Source: a virus
Reading direction: 5' to 3' (one strand)
Virus record (IMG/VR): IMGVR_UViG_3300017759_000039
Location: 1-30,107 of that record
Length of the DNA stretch: 30,107 nt
Shown here: in pieces, positions 22,850 through 29,877 of the stretch
Numbering within the stretch: position 1 is the stretch's first letter
How the letters are laid out: the number at the start of each line of letters is the position of its first letter
Position numbers and translations under genes: made by a program
Notes under the pieces: generated by a model
Database searches by the model: none
What the model was told of the DNA's origin: nothing
Seen by the model: only the letters and a program-made list of their open reading frames with translations

Positions 22850-23263
22850 TTATGCTCTCTCTAGGAGAAAATCTACTGACTGTTGGACTTCCTGTCCTAC
22901 TATGGTATACTCTATGGCAACTTGGATAGAATTAATGTCTGAATCGTCTCTTAAATCTATTGAAGTTACCTCAATACGAGGTTCAAGTCTTTGAAGACAG
23001 TTATAAATTTCACCTTTCATGGAATCAACACTAAATGGATCCCATGGTTCAAATAATAGCTCTCTAACACGAGATCCTATCTCATCTTGAAAAGGTCTCT
23101 CACCATACATGGTGCAAATTAGGTTACGTACAGACTGTTTAATCGCATTTTCATTTCTAACCACGCCAAAATCGCCAGTAGAGGGATTGGAGTTAAGCGA
23201 AATCGCCAAATCCTTGAATCCTCTACTGACGTACTTCTCAGATCTGAATCTGTAGCTTGCCAT
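22850..23263 (-). CDS. 25: Baseplate wedge protein gp25
   Basis: The product is 137 aa, close to T4 gp25 (132 aa). gp25 binds gp6 in the wedge core and helps nucleate the sheath; the family (GPW/gp25) is lysozyme-named but structural. The signature is complete: NAIKQSVRNLICTMYGERPF followed by QDEIGSRVRELLFEPWDPF, then the C-terminal strand pair ending VDFLLERA. AGGA lies about 9 nt before the ATG and supports this start. It is preceded by a candidate late promoter and hairpin (23295-23324) and is the first gene of a gp25-gp6-giant gene unit. Confidence 0.96.
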   Translation of the reverse strand: MASYRFRSEKYVSRGFKDLAISLNSNPSTGDFGVVRNENAIKQSVRNLICTMYGERPFQDEIGSRVRELLFEPWDPFSVDSMKGEIYNCLQRLEPRIEVTSIDLRDDSDINSIQVAIEYTIVGQEVQQSVDFLLERA

Positions 23264-23275
23264 TCTTGTCCTAAT

Positions 23276-23293
23276 TTGAGATATTTATCTCAA
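23276..23293. repeat. Perfect 8-bp inverted repeat in the gp25 leader
   Basis: TTGAGATA and TATCTCAA flank a 2-nt centre, 13 bp upstream of the gp25 start codon and next to its Shine-Dalgarno-like AGGA. The minus strand here also reads GATAAATA, one mismatch from the T4 late-promoter consensus. It may be an operator-like palindrome, an mRNA hairpin or chance in AT-rich DNA. Confidence 0.45.
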
Positions 23294-23294
23294 T

Positions 23295-23324
23295 AAACCC
23301 TATTATCTTTTATTTATAGGGTTT
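23295..23324 (-). terminator. Stem-loop between the 45-aa gene and gp25
   Basis: AAACCCTAT (23295-23303) and ATAGGGTTT (23316-23324) form a perfect 9-bp stem with a 12-nt loop, starting 5 bp after the 45-aa gene's stop. It is positioned as a terminator, but the downstream minus-strand sequence (ATTGAGATAA) has no U-run, so it may be a weak terminator or an RNA processing or stability element. The late promoter lies within its loop and one arm. Confidence 0.5.
23311..23318 (-). promoter_or_regulatory. T4-type late promoter TATAAATA upstream of gp25
   Basis: The minus strand reads exactly TATAAATA, the single -10-like element recognised by the T4 gp55 late sigma factor. It lies 48 nt upstream of the gp25 ATG, a normal leader length. 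It would drive gp25, gp6 and the giant gene late in infection. Confidence 0.7.
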
Positions 23325-23329
23325 CCCGA

Positions 23330-23467
23330 CTATTTTCCTTGACCCCTGTATCTTTTCCTTCTTGCATTACGAGAAGTAGCACTCAATTTAGTGTTTTTTG
23401 AGTTTCCTTGCCTCGTTTTCTTCGCTGGAGGAGATTGATAGTCACCGTTGGTGGTGTATAATGCCAT
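23330..23467 (-). CDS. Small basic conserved phage protein, 45 aa
   Basis: The product is 45 aa beginning MALYTTNGDYQSPPAKKTRQ and ending RNARRKRYRGQGK. It is rich in Lys, Arg, Ser and Asn, with no hydrophobic segment and probably disordered. The frame could extend upstream to 23533, but that extension (MFICGCMGACNCAIIIVV) lies mostly inside the PAAR-like gene and is unlike the rest, so I prefer the internal ATG, 17 nt after the PAAR-like stop. I recall similar tails (SKNTK, RGQGR) in marine T4-like phages near the baseplate genes. The function is unknown; nucleic-acid or chaperone-like binding is speculation. Confidence 0.65.
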   Translation of the reverse strand: MALYTTNGDYQSPPAKKTRQGNSKNTKLSATSRNARRKRYRGQGK

Positions 23468-23484
23468 TTTTATTGGATAAACTA

Positions 23485-24018
23485 CTATGATGATAGCACA
23501 GTTGCATGCCCCCATGCAACCACAGATGAACAAGGGTAACTAAACCCTGGCATTCCGACTCCTAGAGGGTCTAGGATACGTGCAATAGGTAATTTCAAAG
23601 CATATACGGTTAAAGTCGTTGCCATAACAATTCTTATATGTCCGATACCTCCTGAATCCTCAATTGTAAGGGTGCTACAAGGGATTGGAGTGGGCGTTGG
23701 ACACATCGCCTTACCACAAGGACACATGTAAACAATTATATTAGTACATGCTGCTATATGTGGTGTGAAGGTATCTCCCAAAAGCATGATGGGGATACGA
23801 TTTACCAGCACAGTTGCCCTTAAAGGGGTAACTGGGAAGATAGGTATCATCGGTGTAGGAGGCCACCAACAGGTAAACTCCTTAATTACAATAGAATATG
23901 GTATCGGTGGACTACCACAAGACTGTACAGAGTGAATTGTAGACGGTAAACATAGTCCATGACCACTACAAGGTAGTCCATTCAATGATGCAACTGGTTT
24001 TAGAAACCCAAATGCCAT
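23485..24018 (-). CDS. PAAR-like baseplate spike-tip protein
   Basis: The product is 177 aa, rich in Cys, His, Pro and Gly. PAAR proteins cap the tail spike with a metal-bound cone (gp5.4 in T4) that is first to touch the host envelope. PAAR-like features are LVNRIPIMLLGDTFTPHIAA (about residues 71-91), ASLNGLPCSGHG near the N-terminus and MCPCGKAMCPTPTPIPCS. The many Cys and His residues fit metal binding at the tip. Its ATG overlaps the stop of the 1357-aa gene as TAATG, and a strong AGGAGAGAGG lies just upstream, so the two are probably co-translated. It is longer than a minimal PAAR domain of about 90-100 aa, so it may carry an extra segment at its C-terminus (AHxRIVMATT-type strand region). 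Confidence 0.75.
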   Translation of the reverse strand: MAFGFLKPVASLNGLPCSGHGLCLPSTIHSVQSCGSPPIPYSIVIKEFTCWWPPTPMIPIFPVTPLRATVLVNRIPIMLLGDTFTPHIAACTNIIVYMCPCGKAMCPTPTPIPCSTLTIEDSGGIGHIRIVMATTLTVYALKLPIARILDPLGVGMPGFSYPCSSVVAWGHATVLSS

Positions 24019-27000
24019 TATTGTATACCTCTCTCCTTCTCATTTACTTCAGTTCCAGCAGTCCATGACTGATCCTGACTACATTCATCGAAATATGGGT
24101 TACCATAATTGCTGATTGCTCTATCTAGAGCCATAATACCACCTGTCAAATAGTTTCTAACAGTCATAACACCGTTATATGCACCTAAGTGCATCACTTT
24201 ACCATCCTTTGTAACACGCATCCTCTTAGGATTTATAGCAATAGAGGCATCCATACACTTATCAAGTGCTGCACAAGAGTCATATAGCTCTGGTGTATTA
24301 CAATAAGTGTTACCTGATAGAGGATTCCCCGCATTATCATAGCCGCAATAGACTTGCAAAGGTCCATCACTTGCCGTCACACCACGCACGTAGGTGTCCC
24401 AACACTCATTCGGGGGTACTCCATTGGTACAACTAGCAACTGTTAGAGCAGTATAGTCAACAGAGTGCGGTGTACCTGCTGGATCCCCTTCTGTAGGGTG
24501 ACCCAACCATGTCTGTACTGCTGCACTACTGGTAATATTCTGACCAGCCCACATTTGTAATTGTTCCAATTCTGTGTAACTAGATCTATTGTAGTCATAG
24601 GTATTCTCATCTAACCCCACTGGTACAAATACAATGTCTGCACTGTTACCAGGGTCACGGTAACATCTACCTTGAATAGATCCACGTCGGCAATTCCATG
24701 TCCTCTTACCAGCATTACCAGGAGGATCTCTCTTTGCCTGTAGGAAAGGTACTGGCATATTCTCTAGGTAGTCCATAAATGCCTGACCCTGACTACCAAT
24801 AGTCTTTCCTTCTACTTCTAGTGATACTCTAAAGGTTGCTTCTTTCTGCTGTGACGCACAATACTTAAATGGTAACCACCCAAATGCCTTCTGATCCTCA
24901 GCATCTTCTTTAAAGTCCTCCTTAACATTACCTACATCTAGGTATGCACACGGCATATCAAACCAACGTTGTATATTGTATAGTCTAGGTTGCGCTACCT
25001 CGATACACTTGTCCTTACCAAACGGACCATATAAGTGTGACATGTTATCACCATAGTCATCTGTCCGACTAGCACCATCATAAGCATACGGCATAACCTC
25101 CTTTTCAAACGCTGCTATACCAGGTGATAAAGATCCAACCAAAGAGAATGCTTCTTCATCTGGTATAGCATCACTAATGAATCCTTTAGCATCAATATCA
25201 ATACAGTTTGCTGGTAGGTTAAAGCACAACTTAGTTACGTCATCATCTATACCGTCATTTGCTGCACGGATGTAACTATCAGGTACCTCTACGTACACAT
25301 TTTGTGGAGAGTTAACCCCCTTTGACGGAAGACCCATAGATGATTCAATGTATCCCATTGTCTCTGGATCAAAATTTGAGGAGATAGTCTGTATATCAGA
25401 ATCTTCAAACTCATGATTCCACGCTTCTCCTAACATCTTGGAAGTCTCATTGATACTAGCTCCATTAGCATCAGGAGAGTTGTACTCAATATGCTCAGGC
25501 TCTACAATCTTAACTACTGGTACGTTTGCTTGGTTATATCCTGCACCACCATCTATGACACGGATAACCTTAATCACACCATAGGGATCTAACTCTGCGA
25601 TCTCTACCTTTGCCTGACGTAATTCAAATTTCTCTTTATTCTTATCTTGCGGTTGTTCTATGATACCACTGTGTGTACCAAACGCTTTAACCGCAGTCCT
25701 AAGATCCTTACGGGTCATACTAGAACTAACGGGTGTACCCAGAGACTCAGACCAATCATCAGAGTTGTTAATACTATCCTCCATTGCTTTAGCAGTGTCA
25801 GTAGCGGAATAGTTATCCATCTCACGAGGATTCATAACATGTATCTGAGGATCAGAGTAACCTCTTCCCCCATTAATAACTACTACCTGCACAACTTGTC
25901 CTAGATCATCTACTACTGCCTCTAACTCTGCCTCATCTAGTGTGCGATGTGGTATCAGTGCTTTAGGGTTAACCTGCACTTTCCAATAAGATATCTTTTT
26001 AGGGAATTCATATACACCACAGAATGCTGCTTTATTAGGTATACCGTATCCTGATAGTATCTCTGCTACTCCACCGTCACTAGATTCGTGCAACTCCTGG
26101 TAAGTAAACGGAGTAGGATCCACAGTCCTATTAATATTCTTAACTCTAGTCTCTAAAGTGTAAGTACCTGGTCCTAATGTCATAGAGAATGTCTCTTGTC
26201 CCATGCCACTAACGTATGTTATCTCTCTATCTACGAGCACTGTGCTACCAGAATCCGTAATCTTCATGTACCCATAGTTATCAGACTCTATTCTTAACTC
26301 ATAGTCACCCGCAGTAGGTATAGTGAATGACGCAGTATGCACTTGCCATACACCAATAAGAGGATCTACTACATCATCAGCAGGTTTCTGAGGGTATATT
26401 CCGTATGACTTCATGTGTGCTGACCACGGCACTGACTGATTAGTAGGGTTACCTATCTCAACCCATGACCCTTTCTGTGCATTTGAGTTAGTTACCTCTG
26501 TGCCACCTGTGCTAGTAATGCGCCATGCCATACAAGCAGGGTTAACGTACCACTTATTATCATTAGTGTTATCCCATGTAAGCTCCATTATACCGCACTT
26601 AAGCTCATCACCAAAGTAGTATACAGAAACTATGTCCCATCCATTAATCTTATCTCCCCTATTAAAGTCACCACCTCGTGTCTGATAGCGGAATAGTATA
26701 GTAGTTGCCTCAGTATCTACACACCAGAATGATTCATTAACACCAACTGAGCTCTGGTCATGTAGGGATAGTTTAGTCTTAGTAGTCTGCCATGAGTCTT
26801 GTTGTACCTCATAGAAATGAGAATGATATGTCCATACAGGAGCACACTGAGGACATCCTTCAGGGTCAGTAGTATTAGGACAGCACTTAGCATTACTAAT
26901 GATATACTGTGAAGAGAATATAGGACCATTCCAAGGATAGGTAGTATCATAAAGGTAAAAATAGAACTGAGACTCATATGAATCCTCAAACCCAAGGAAA

Positions 27001-28091
27001 CGTGGTACAGCACCTTTTACGGCACCACTCAGACCGTAACTCCACTCGAAGAAGGCATCATTAGATAATGCTTCTACATTGTCTGGGTTACCCCAACCAT
27101 TAACAGATGGTGGTCCTTCTGTATTAGCACCGCTAGAATCTCTACCCTGACGATACATGAATTCAGACCAACCTGTCTCAGATTCATCATAATTCTGTTG
27201 AGCATCATCTGAATAGTCATACCAACCAGACTTATTAATACATTGACCAGTTGGACCTATCTTACCAATGTCTACTATAAGGTCTGTAGGACAGTCTAGA
27301 GCACGTGTCTTAAATGCCCACCCTATGATTCCAAGGTAACTGTATTCTTTCTGTCCACTGTCTGCTGGAGCAATAGGACTATTATCAGCTAAGTTAACTT
27401 CACTAGCTGGATCTGTAGTATAGAAATGATCTGGATCTGGGTGAAGATACTCATAGATTGCTACAGGGGTCTCTGTGCCTGTGCACATCGCCTGTGCGTC
27501 TGCTTCTGTAGTATAAACGTACCCAAGTGTATCCACTAATGCATACTTGTTTCTTCCACAACCTACTCCATTTAATCCAGTAGGAACATTTGTCCCTGAA
27601 CAAAGTTGGGTATCGTCGGGCCAATAGGAATAATATGCTTTAAGTGGTACTGTATTAGGTGCCTGTGCTGTCATAACGTAGAACACAGGTTTACCTGATC
27701 TAGGCTCAGGGTTATATGCCCTTGCTGCCTTAGACCAGGATTCATTCTCACATCCTAGATCTTTCTTCTGTAATCTTTCTGTGCGAGTATATTTGTGGTC
27801 GTCTTTTGCTCCTCTATAGAAACGGTAGATCGCTTGTCTCTCGTTTCCTCCATTAGTTACATTAGTAGGATCATCATCACCGATATAGTGTACAAGATCC
27901 TTACCCATAGGCATAGTACCAGGACCACCACCTTCAAAGGTAATAGTATAGTCCTGTGAAGTGCCTACACCAGGATAATCCGAACAGGTGTCATACTCGC
28001 CACTCTGAGGGCGTTTAAATACTCTACTAAAATCTTGACCCTTAATCGGATTGGGGAAGCTCCTCCCTGTCTCCTGTATGTACGCTGCCAT
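24018..28091 (-). CDS. Large virion structural protein with DUF5648-like repeats
   Basis: The product is 1357 aa. Three DUF5648-like (PF18885) repeats lie near residues 87-262: AIYRFYRGAKDDHKYTR, YYSYWPDDT with YVYTTEADAQ, and VAIYEYLHPDPDHFYTTDPA followed by YLGIIGWAFKT. This lectin-like repeat is common in secreted surface-binding proteins. Residues about 580-645 (GDYELRIESDNYGYMKITDS, GPGTYTLE) look like a PA14-type beta domain. GSGY motifs occur near 733-755 (VVINGGRGYSDPQIHV) and 839-864 (VIRVIDGGAGYNQANVPVV), as in the giant protein. The C-terminal third has scattered Cys pairs (NCRRGSIQGRCYRDPG, CAALDKCMDASIAI). Position before the PAAR-like protein suggests a central spike, hub or side fibre. 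The ATG at 28091 lies 50 nt inside the previous gene and lacks a close Shine-Dalgarno, so the start is less certain. Confidence 0.85.
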   Translation of the reverse strand: MAAYIQETGRSFPNPIKGQDFSRVFKRPQSGEYDTCSDYPGVGTSQDYTITFEGGGPGTMPMGKDLVHYIGDDDPTNVTNGGNERQAIYRFYRGAKDDHKYTRTERLQKKDLGCENESWSKAARAYNPEPRSGKPVFYVMTAQAPNTVPLKAYYSYWPDDTQLCSGTNVPTGLNGVGCGRNKYALVDTLGYVYTTEADAQAMCTGTETPVAIYEYLHPDPDHFYTTDPASEVNLADNSPIAPADSGQKEYSYLGIIGWAFKTRALDCPTDLIVDIGKIGPTGQCINKSGWYDYSDDAQQNYDESETGWSEFMYRQGRDSSGANTEGPPSVNGWGNPDNVEALSNDAFFEWSYGLSGAVKGAVPRFLGFEDSYESQFYFYLYDTTYPWNGPIFSSQYIISNAKCCPNTTDPEGCPQCAPVWTYHSHFYEVQQDSWQTTKTKLSLHDQSSVGVNESFWCVDTEATTILFRYQTRGGDFNRGDKINGWDIVSVYYFGDELKCGIMELTWDNTNDNKWYVNPACMAWRITSTGGTEVTNSNAQKGSWVEIGNPTNQSVPWSAHMKSYGIYPQKPADDVVDPLIGVWQVHTASFTIPTAGDYELRIESDNYGYMKITDSGSTVLVDREITYVSGMGQETFSMTLGPGTYTLETRVKNINRTVDPTPFTYQELHESSDGGVAEILSGYGIPNKAAFCGVYEFPKKISYWKVQVNPKALIPHRTLDEAELEAVVDDLGQVVQVVVINGGRGYSDPQIHVMNPREMDNYSATDTAKAMEDSINNSDDWSESLGTPVSSSMTRKDLRTAVKAFGTHSGIIEQPQDKNKEKFELRQAKVEIAELDPYGVIKVIRVIDGGAGYNQANVPVVKIVEPEHIEYNSPDANGASINETSKMLGEAWNHEFEDSDIQTISSNFDPETMGYIESSMGLPSKGVNSPQNVYVEVPDSYIRAANDGIDDDVTKLCFNLPANCIDIDAKGFISDAIPDEEAFSLVGSLSPGIAAFEKEVMPYAYDGASRTDDYGDNMSHLYGPFGKDKCIEVAQPRLYNIQRWFDMPCAYLDVGNVKEDFKEDAEDQKAFGWLPFKYCASQQKEATFRVSLEVEGKTIGSQGQAFMDYLENMPVPFLQAKRDPPGNAGKRTWNCRRGSIQGRCYRDPGNSADIVFVPVGLDENTYDYNRSSYTELEQLQMWAGQNITSSAAVQTWLGHPTEGDPAGTPHSVDYTALTVASCTNGVPPNECWDTYVRGVTASDGPLQVYCGYDNAGNPLSGNTYCNTPELYDSCAALDKCMDASIAINPKRMRVTKDGKVMHLGAYNGVMTVRNYLTGGIMALDRAISNYGNPYFDECSQDQSWTAGTEVNEKERGIQ

Positions 28092-28437
28092 CTAATTTAT
28101 TGATACGCTCCGTCAAAGTATTTAGTGCCTCATAAAGGGACTTCATGTTTTCGGGTTGCATGACCTCTATATGATCTAGTCGTGCAAACAGATTATCAAA
28201 TAATACTAATAGATTAGAGTAATCTTCATGCCCTGGTATCTTATACTTGATCATGTCAGGACCTGGGGGCGGTATTTTTTGTAATGCTTCTTCTATCTTA
28301 TTACATCTCTCATTGAGGTTTTTGATTGCCTCAGATAGATTTTTGAATGCCCACGCCAGAAATTCTCCATCACTCTCAAACTGTGGTACTTGAGGTGTTA
28401 CAGTTTCACTTAAACCATGTACAAATTGATTCGCCAT
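28042..28437 (-). CDS. Small helical/coiled-coil phage protein, 131 aa
   Basis: The product is 131 aa, acidic and mostly helical. Residues about 25-54 (EFLAWAFKNLSEAIKNLNER, then CNKIEEALQKI) and 81-115 (LFARLDHIEVM, SLYEALNTLTERINKL) show heptad spacing, separated by a PPPGPD break. Two short coiled coils joined by a proline hinge suggest a trimeric or dimeric structural or scaffold role. Its last 16 codons overlap the start of the 1357-aa gene in another frame, so the two are probably co-expressed. I do not recognise a named family. Confidence 0.75.
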   Translation of the reverse strand: MANQFVHGLSETVTPQVPQFESDGEFLAWAFKNLSEAIKNLNERCNKIEEALQKIPPPGPDMIKYKIPGHEDYSNLLVLFDNLFARLDHIEVMQPENMKSLYEALNTLTERINKLDGSVHTGDREELPQSD

Positions 28438-28512
28438 TTTTTCAACGCTAATTTTTTATCATGTTGATAATATTAATAATAACCAATATGGTTAACATTA
28501 TCTGATTGTATC
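28438..28512. other. AT-rich gap between the AbrB-like and helical genes
   Basis: About 75 bp, strongly AT-rich. It holds a short inverted repeat, TAACCA-ATA-TGGTTA (28480-28494), and the near-palindromic run TATTATTAATATTATC on the minus strand. I see no TATAAATA and no convincing -35/-10 pair. Its role is unknown. Confidence 0.4.
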
Positions 28513-28680
28513 TCATTCTTCAAGAATCTTCCAAAGGATTACAGACCCATCGGTCTCTTCTTCATATTCTAGCATATCATCTCTCAACCAACCTAATTCA
28601 TCTAATAGGTCTTGAGGGATCTTTATGAAGGCATCTCCCTCATAATCCTCTTCGATCTGTAAGGTATATCTCTTACTCAT
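28513..28680 (-). CDS. AbrB/SpoVT-like small protein, 55 aa
   Basis: A 55-codon gene beginning MSKRYTLQIEEDYEGDAFIK and continuing IPQDLLDELGWLRDDMLEYE, then EETDGSVILWKILEE. The pattern IP-x-[ED]-L-[LI]-[DE]-E-L-G-W-x2-[GD]-D is that of AbrB/MazE/SpoVT swapped-hairpin domains. The usual Gly before the Asp is Asp here (RDD), so DNA binding is less sure. It lies between the NlpC/P60-like gene (24 nt upstream) and the 131-aa gene. Such small genes recur in marine T4-like phages as far as I recall. It may regulate transcription or act as an antitoxin-like fragment; neither is shown. Confidence 0.75.
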   Translation of the reverse strand: MSKRYTLQIEEDYEGDAFIKIPQDLLDELGWLRDDMLEYEEETDGSVILWKILEE

Positions 28681-28704
28681 GTCATATACTAATTGGTATC
28701 TGAC

Positions 28705-29187
28705 TTATGTAGTGTTTTCCCTAACTACACCTACACAACTGTGCTGATATAGGTATGCATTCTTATTATACAAGTCTACTATATTCGATGGTTGCTGCCA
28801 GACCTGATGAAGTATAAACCCATCACCAAGATAAACTGCACCGTGGTTGGGAGACCGATCCTCCATCTTCGCTGAGTAACCACCTCCCAACTCGGTTGTG
28901 TAAATCTTATAAAGAAGGAGATCATTCTTCTGTATTAGATTAAAGTCTAGATCCTCTCCCCATACTGGTTTGGTTATCCACAACCCATTCTCCTCTGCCA
29001 CTGCCTCATCTTTGAAACTTGTATATAACCCTCTGAAACTTTTTAACTCCCTCCCCAACTCACGCTTTGCGTACAGTTGAATGACCTCGTAGCACCCAGG
29101 ATACCTTCTACCAGGCCATGGGCGACCAACGAGGTCTGCGAATTCTTCTTCTAATGCTTTCTTCTTAAGTTGTCTCTCGTTTAACAT
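28705..29187 (-). CDS. NlpC/P60-like cysteine peptidase
   Basis: The product is 160 aa. NlpC/P60 enzymes cleave peptidoglycan stem peptides; phage versions sit at the tail tip or aid tail assembly. The fold is visible as a nucleophile Cys32 at the start of a helix (PGCYEVIQLYAKRELG), then His115 in SPNHGAVYLGDG and a further His127 in FILHQVW. The usual DCSGL is replaced by YPGCYE, so it belongs to a divergent phage branch. The N-terminus (ERQLKKKALEEEFADLVGRP) is charged, and there is no signal peptide. A weak AGGG precedes the ATG. Its place ahead of baseplate genes fits a role in penetration of the cell wall during infection; this is inferred. Confidence 0.8.
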   Translation of the reverse strand: MLNERQLKKKALEEEFADLVGRPWPGRRYPGCYEVIQLYAKRELGRELKSFRGLYTSFKDEAVAEENGLWITKPVWGEDLDFNLIQKNDLLLYKIYTTELGGGYSAKMEDRSPNHGAVYLGDGFILHQVWQQPSNIVDLYNKNAYLYQHSCVGVVRENTT

Positions 29188-29319
29188 GCGACCCTACTGG
29201 AGGAATTTTTATACCCTGAAATTTTTTTCACACACTAGGATACTGTTGTAGGTTAGTGATAGGGATGTTTTTAATATACGTGCACTATGTGTTAATAACT
29301 GTGCACGTACTATGTAATA
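29188..29319. other. Non-coding gap before the NlpC/P60-like gene
   Basis: About 130 bp without a supported gene. It contains the hairpin at 29277-29309 and, on the minus strand at 29213-29206, TATAAAAA, one mismatch from the T4 late-promoter consensus and 19 nt before the NlpC/P60-like start. TATAAAAA is a weak candidate only. Confidence 0.45.
29277..29309 (-). terminator. 9-bp hairpin after the small gene cluster
   Basis: TACGTGCAC (29277-29285) and GTGCACGTA (29301-29309) form a perfect 9-bp stem with a 15-nt loop. It lies 11 bp past the stop of the 65-aa gene, where a terminator is expected. The sequence after the stem on the minus strand (TATTAAAAA) has no U-run, so it may instead be a processing site or operator; each arm also contains the palindrome GTGCAC. 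Confidence 0.5.
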
Positions 29320-29517
29320 CTATCTATCCCCTAATACTACCTCATAACATATACCCTCAGCGATGTAATAATCACATAGTTGTTGATACTGTGTGAGGTC
29401 ATTGTGTAGGTCACAATCTATTAAGAACTGTACCATCTCTATTTGTAAATCAGGGGGTAAATTACCTGTGTCGTAAGCATCAAGTAATAACTGCAATTTG
29501 GTTGGGATTGTTGACAT
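29320..29517 (-). CDS. Small hypothetical phage protein, 65 aa (DUF7417-like)
   Basis: The product is 65 aa: KLQLLLDAYDTGNLPPDLQI, EMVQFLIDCDLHNDL, and the C-terminal QYQQLCDYYIAEGICYEV. The plan (helix ending in Y-x2-G-x-L, helix ending LID, then a short helix ending AEGICY) resembles the small phage proteins that end in LIEAGYC (DUF7417 type). The ATG overlaps the previous stop as TAATG, a strong sign of translational coupling. The function is unknown; the early-type promoter at 29900-29928 suggests early expression. Confidence 0.75.
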   Translation of the reverse strand: MSTIPTKLQLLLDAYDTGNLPPDLQIEMVQFLIDCDLHNDLTQYQQLCDYYIAEGICYEVVLGDR

Positions 29518-29684
29518 TAATTGGATGAGTAATTGGTTGCGTCGAGTAATGCTAACTCCTCAGATTTAAACGGTCCATACTTACTACAATTGGGGTAATT
29601 ATACGCCCAAAAGTATCTCCTACCCTTTTCCCATAGTTTAACATCTACAGGGGGATTAGTGCTAATTGTTGTTACTTTAGGCAT
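29517..29684 (-). CDS. Small hypothetical phage protein, 55 aa
   Basis: The product is 55 aa beginning MPKVTTISTNPPVDVKLWEK and containing GRRYFWAYNYPNCSKYGPF, then KSEELALLDATNYSSN. The pattern [YF]-W-[AV]-x-N-x2-G-[PY]-[FY]-x-[ST]-x2-E-A resembles short phage domains in which an aromatic strand is followed by a GPF-x-S-x-EEAL helix; I know no function. An upstream in-frame ATG at 29777 exists, but that stretch lies inside the preceding gene and is Pro/Leu-rich and unlike it, so I take the internal start. Its stop overlaps the next ATG (TAATG). Confidence 0.65.
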   Translation of the reverse strand: MPKVTTISTNPPVDVKLWEKGRRYFWAYNYPNCSKYGPFKSEELALLDATNYSSN

Positions 29685-29706
29685 GGCAATAAGGGGCAAA
29701 AAAGTG

Positions 29707-29877
29707 TTAGGCGGAAGGGGGCAAATCAGTGCGGGGTTTGTTATACTTTTCCACAGTACTTGTGGAATCATTAACATTTTCTCGCTTGTACTTTGTCCGT
29801 GATTGTTGTCTCTTTTCTCTCAAAGATTTGGGTCTATTTGATGAATAGAGGTCATTACGTTTGTGTGTCCTACCCAT
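29707..29877 (-). CDS. Small basic hypothetical phage protein, 56 aa
   Basis: The product is 56 aa beginning MGRTHKRNDLYSSNRPKSLR and continuing EKRQQSRTKYKRENVNDS. It is very rich in Arg, Lys, Asn and Ser and is probably disordered or RNA/DNA-binding. I recall similar short GRTHKRND-type proteins in marine T4-like phages. The ATG at 29877 is preferred to the in-frame ATG at 29928, because 29928 lies on the -35 box and upstream of the predicted transcription start. Confidence 0.6.
   Translation of the reverse strand: MGRTHKRNDLYSSNRPKSLREKRQQSRTKYKRENVNDSTSTVEKYNKPRTDLPPSA

Noticed and set aside
23330-23533. Longer 67-codon start for the 45-aa protein
   Set aside because: The extra N-terminus overlaps the PAAR-like gene and is Cys-rich and hydrophobic, unlike the basic body of the protein; the internal ATG is 17 nt after the preceding stop.
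29206-29213. TATAAAAA as a late promoter for the NlpC/P60-like gene
   Set aside because: It has one mismatch to the consensus in AT-rich DNA and gives a very short leader, so I list it only as a weak candidate within the gap.
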